Assembly (NCBI GenBank): GCA_023653785.1
Contig: JAMKCH010056975.1
Span: 1 to 64,000 of the forward strand
Reading direction: 5' to 3'
DNA from: Ophioderma brevispina
Lineage: Eukaryota; Echinodermata; Ophiuroidea; Amphilepidida; Ophiodermatidae
Length of the DNA stretch: 64,000 nucleotides
In this document: positions 60,893-64,000 of the stretch, piece by piece
Layout: every line of letters begins with the position of its first letter
Position numbering within the stretch: the stretch's first letter is position 1
Position numbers and translations under genes: made by a program
Notes under the pieces: generated by a model
What the model was told of the DNA's origin: nothing
The model's database searches: none
What the model saw: the letters and a program-made list of their open reading frames with translations, nothing else

Positions 60893-61425
60893 GGACAAAA
60901 AGGGATAAGCATTGATTTGCTGATCCGAAATATCGAAAAAATCATCAAAATTTGTATTTTTGTTACTGGCATACATGTGCTAACATAACCTGCAAGTGTT
61001 TGGCTTGAAATCCGTGTATTAAAGACAAGGCAGTACTTTTTATCTGATTCTGTAATTTCTATACGTGCGTATCAAAATTCGGACCTGAGATCAAAAAAGC
61101 CTTTCTATGTGAATATCCCAGATGTAGAAGCGTAATATTGTGCACCATGTCCTGTATGGTTTGACCTCAAACACAAATGTTATTGATCTTTGTTTGTTCT
61201 GTACTGGTGTAAACCACAATCAGCTGTTTAGTGTAGATTTTGAGACATCAATGTATGTCTAATTGCAGGAGACAGTATGACAAATTTCCTCAAGTACTTG
61301 GTTTTTTTTATTCCTACATTAAAGTAGTTATATGGAATTGTACATAGCTATCTTTGATTTATAAGCTAAAAAATGCATTTCCACATTTTTTTATACTCTC
61401 ACATTATCACTGCTTCTCCCTTTAA
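60893..61425 (-). mobile_element. Family J TIR element, copy 2
   Basis: Reverse of 31341-31934: AGGGATAAGCATTGATTTGC at left and CACTGCTTCTCCCTTTAA at right; shared interior TTGACCTCAAACACAAATG. Confidence 0.82.
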
Positions 61426-61609
61426 TTCATGTAAGTAAACTTTCTGATTTAATAAGCTGTGAATGTTCACAGATTATTCTTCACGGCTGACATATGTTAT
61501 GCACCATCAAATTACGTCAGACGCGCAATTGGTCGCCTTATTCTGTCCATGACTATAGCCTCACTTTTGCTAAACTATTTGAAGGCTATCATTTAGAGAC
61601 GCCTTTACA

Positions 61610-61665
61610 TGTTTTTATTCCCCTGGCCTAAAAGGGCATGGGGGATTTTGCAACAGCAAATTCCT

Positions 61666-61698
<33 letters not shown>

Positions 61699-61890
61699 CA
61701 TTTTGGTTAGGTTGTTGTTAGATTGCTTGTTTTTTTGTATCTCCTGGGGACAGACACTTGGGCCAATTGCAGACAAACTTGATCAGAAGAACCACTGGCC
61801 CAAGGTTTCTTATGTGGTGCATTCCGATTGTGGTAAGAGGTCATGACCTTAGACCCCATTCTCTTGCTCCATGCCAGGGGGATCTTGTTA
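61610..61890 (+). repeat. Family L repeat, copy 3, with GT microsatellite
   Basis: TTTATTCCCCTGGCCTAAAA.., a GT run at 61670-61696, TTTTGGTTAGGTTGTTG (no insertion here), then CCATTCTCTTGCTCCATGCC..GGATCTTG. Confidence 0.8.
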
Positions 61891-62275
61891 ATCAATCAAT
61901 CAAGTTTATTTATTTTCCATCAAAAGCACAAGATAATATACACAGGATTAAAAAACTAAAAGTGATGGAGGAGGTACAATGATAGGCAGAGCCTGAAAGT
62001 GATACACCCCCTGTTGCAAAACACATAAAGTCAATGGATATTTACGTTGCACAGACGTTTACATTACACAAACGAACGGACGTTTACATTTAGCCTCAAA
62101 ATAATACCATAATAACTAAATACATACATGTAGAACAGTCAAACATAAATACATTAAACATGATGATAGTTACACTAAATACGATTGAATATAATGGGGA
62201 TTTCATGCATAAACACAAGGTATGTTTTATATACAATCTCTAAAATGTAGTAAAAAACTGGCAGACGCACTTTCA

Positions 62276-62725
62276 TTATCTTTTGTTAAGGAATGCCGTA
62301 ACTTTTTTCTTGAATATTGAAATGCTTGGTGACATTTGAATGTCTCTTGGTATTTGGTTCCATAATCTAGGTCCATATGAGACAATAGATTTTGTTTTGT
62401 GCAGCTGATAAGTCTCTCTATATCTTGTATTATAATTGTGAATATCTTTGTGTCTTTTATACATATAATCAAAAGCTTTAGGAAGCATAAAGCACCCATA
62501 TTTATACATAAACAGAGCCATTTCTCTTTTATACATAAGAAAAAAATCCAATACATTAAATCTTTTAAACAGTGGTTTTGAATGACTTAAGTATGGGCTA
62601 TTCGAAATAATTCTAAGAGCCCTCTTTTGAAGGAGGTGAATTTTGTTCAAATAAGTTTTACTTGAATTTCCCCAAAGTAAAATTCCATAATTTATGTATA
62701 GTAAAACAAATGAAAGTTTTAACTT
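62276..62725 (-). mobile_element. LINE 3' fragment, reverse orientation
   Basis: Reading leftward from about 62725 the frame gives KLSFVLLYINYGILLWGN, then LNKIHLLQKRALRIISNS, IHNYNTRYRE and YGPRLWNQIPRDI before a stop near 62276. This is the post-RT tail (YINYGIxxWGN, LQKRAxRII, HxYNTR, LWNxIPxxI) of CR1/L2-like non-LTR elements. It is open over ~150 codons, hence relatively young, but lacks the RT domain. Confidence 0.88.
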
Positions 62726-63153
62726 GAATTACAATTGAATTTTCAACTGACCATGCTGCATTTATGTATGATTTACTGCATAGTTCTATTTGATGGACTT
62801 CTGCAACTCAAAAATAGCTGACCTGGAAAAAATGTTGATTCCCAGCAAGATAAGAAAAAATCCTCCCAAATTGTAAAGTTTCCCTCTATTTACATTTCTT
62901 TATATGGGAAAGACAATAGTCCTCTAAACGTCCACTTGTAGCTATTTTTTTTGATAAAAGGTCCAAAAAAATTTAGAGAAAATTTGGTGATGGTGATGAG
63001 ATGTTCAAAAAGGACAATTTTTGGGGCTTAGGTCCACTTTTACAATAAAGTGAACTTTTTCTTAGTTCTGTATCCTCCCCCCCCCCCCAAATAAACAAGA
63101 GTTATAGCTAGGCTAATCTGAGTGCCGGTTGTAAATCTTAAAATTTACTACAC
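62726..63153. other. Intronic, nothing recognised
   Basis: A C run at 63077-63088, otherwise AT-rich. Confidence 0.4.
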
Positions 63154-63520
63154 TTAAAGGCACTATCAGTGATTTACTAAATGAGAAAATCGAAAAAAAT
63201 CAACAAAAATCAGATTTTTGCATGGCTGTAACAAGTATAGGTACCCTAACATACCCTAGAAGGGATAAGACCAAAAACATCCGAATAAGGACAAGATCGG
63301 ACATTTTAGTCATTACTGTCCGAACGGACACTTACTACAACACATAGTTGAATGGGGATTCATATCTTTGAACACTGCCGTTTTCTTCCTTTTCTGTTAA
63401 TTTTTCAGTTGGAAAAATTACTTAGGAGAATTCTACAGACCCTTTCCTTCACTTTTAAGCTATTCCTGCTAATATCAAATATTTTGACTCTTTTGGGTAG
63501 ATCACTGATAGTGTCTTTAA
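63154..63520 (+). mobile_element. Family B TIR element, copy 5
   Basis: TTAAAGGCACTATCAGTGAT .. ATCACTGATAGTGTCTTTAA, 367 bp. Confidence 0.93.
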
Positions 63521-64000
63521 TGGCACTTATGGACAAACCATGAGTTTATTTGCCAATTTATGTGGTAATTTTTCATTTTACTGAAGTAAAATGTCGGTCG
63601 GCAACATCCCAAATGACCTGTGCTGGGCGGTGGGAGCAAGTGCAGGTCATGGCCGACTGCCATTGACCAGCATAGCTATATCTCCAAATCCTGCATACGA
63701 CCCTGGTGTCTAGGGGCCCGTTCGCGAAACTCAGTGGTAAATCTACGTGCATACCATGTCATGCCTGAGTGGACCAAGTTATCTAAAGCACTGTGTAACT
63801 GGTATATAAAAAGGTCTATTATGTAGGACATACGCATGAGTTAGTATACACGTAGGGTTACGCATGAGTTTGGCAAACAGACCCCAGTCCTTCCAGCTGG
63901 GACATCACACAGGGATTAAACTTGCAGGATCTTTTCACCTTTAGGTTGGTTTGCAAACATCAACTGTGGGAGGGGTCATATACATGTTACTGCATGGGTA
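63521..64000. other. Right edge, nothing recognised
   Basis: No GFM1 exon (GFL.., SGHKLSG) is found here. GGGTTACGCATGAGTTTGGC echoes an ACATACGCATGAGTTAG 28 bp before it. Confidence 0.4.

Overview
This is eukaryotic, intron-rich, AT-rich animal DNA. It carries one recognisable host gene on the + strand: mitochondrial elongation factor G1 (GFM1/mtEF-G1). The gene starts at 12665 and runs off the right edge; 17 coding exons can be placed between 12665 and 60686. The residues agree closely with vertebrate and insect mtEF-G1 as I remember those families. The last ~170 residues (end of domain IV, domain V) are not in the window. Protein, intron density and repeat types suggest a marine invertebrate, perhaps a deuterostome, but the species cannot be read from the sequence. 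|| Layout: 1-12664 is intergenic sequence with fold-back elements, short inverted-repeat elements and low-complexity DNA. 12665-60686 is GFM1, with large introns packed with short TIR elements (many bounded by TTAA), three LINE remnants and two tRNA-derived SINE-like sequences. 60687-64000 is intron, or the approach to the next exon, with more of the same repeats and the tail of a third, reverse-oriented LINE at 62276-62725. || The most unusual feature is in exon 3. The last 73 bp of this exon plus the first 14 bp of its intron are amplified nine times in tandem (17306-18082; unit 87 bp, the last copy 81 bp). Each unit repeats the G2-to-G3 segment of the GTPase domain and carries its own consensus 5' splice site. 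Every unit length is a multiple of three and contains no stop, so any of the nine donors can join exon 4 in frame. || Three exons do not read cleanly. The 3' end of exon 2 loses homology or frame. Exon 9 has one extra T at its 5' end. Exon 11 (47281-47416) is recognisable only by switching frames several times. The other exons are open with canonical splice sites and matching phases, so either the sequence has local indel errors or this locus is beginning to decay. || The repeats give internal evidence of their own mobility. Several families begin TTAAAGG or TTAAGG and end CCTTTAA or CCTTAA, and paralogous empty sites within the window support TTAA target-site duplication. A 1.3 kb TIR element (39692-40991) carries the motif GCGACGGACGGA at a roughly 156-202 bp spacing in both orientations.
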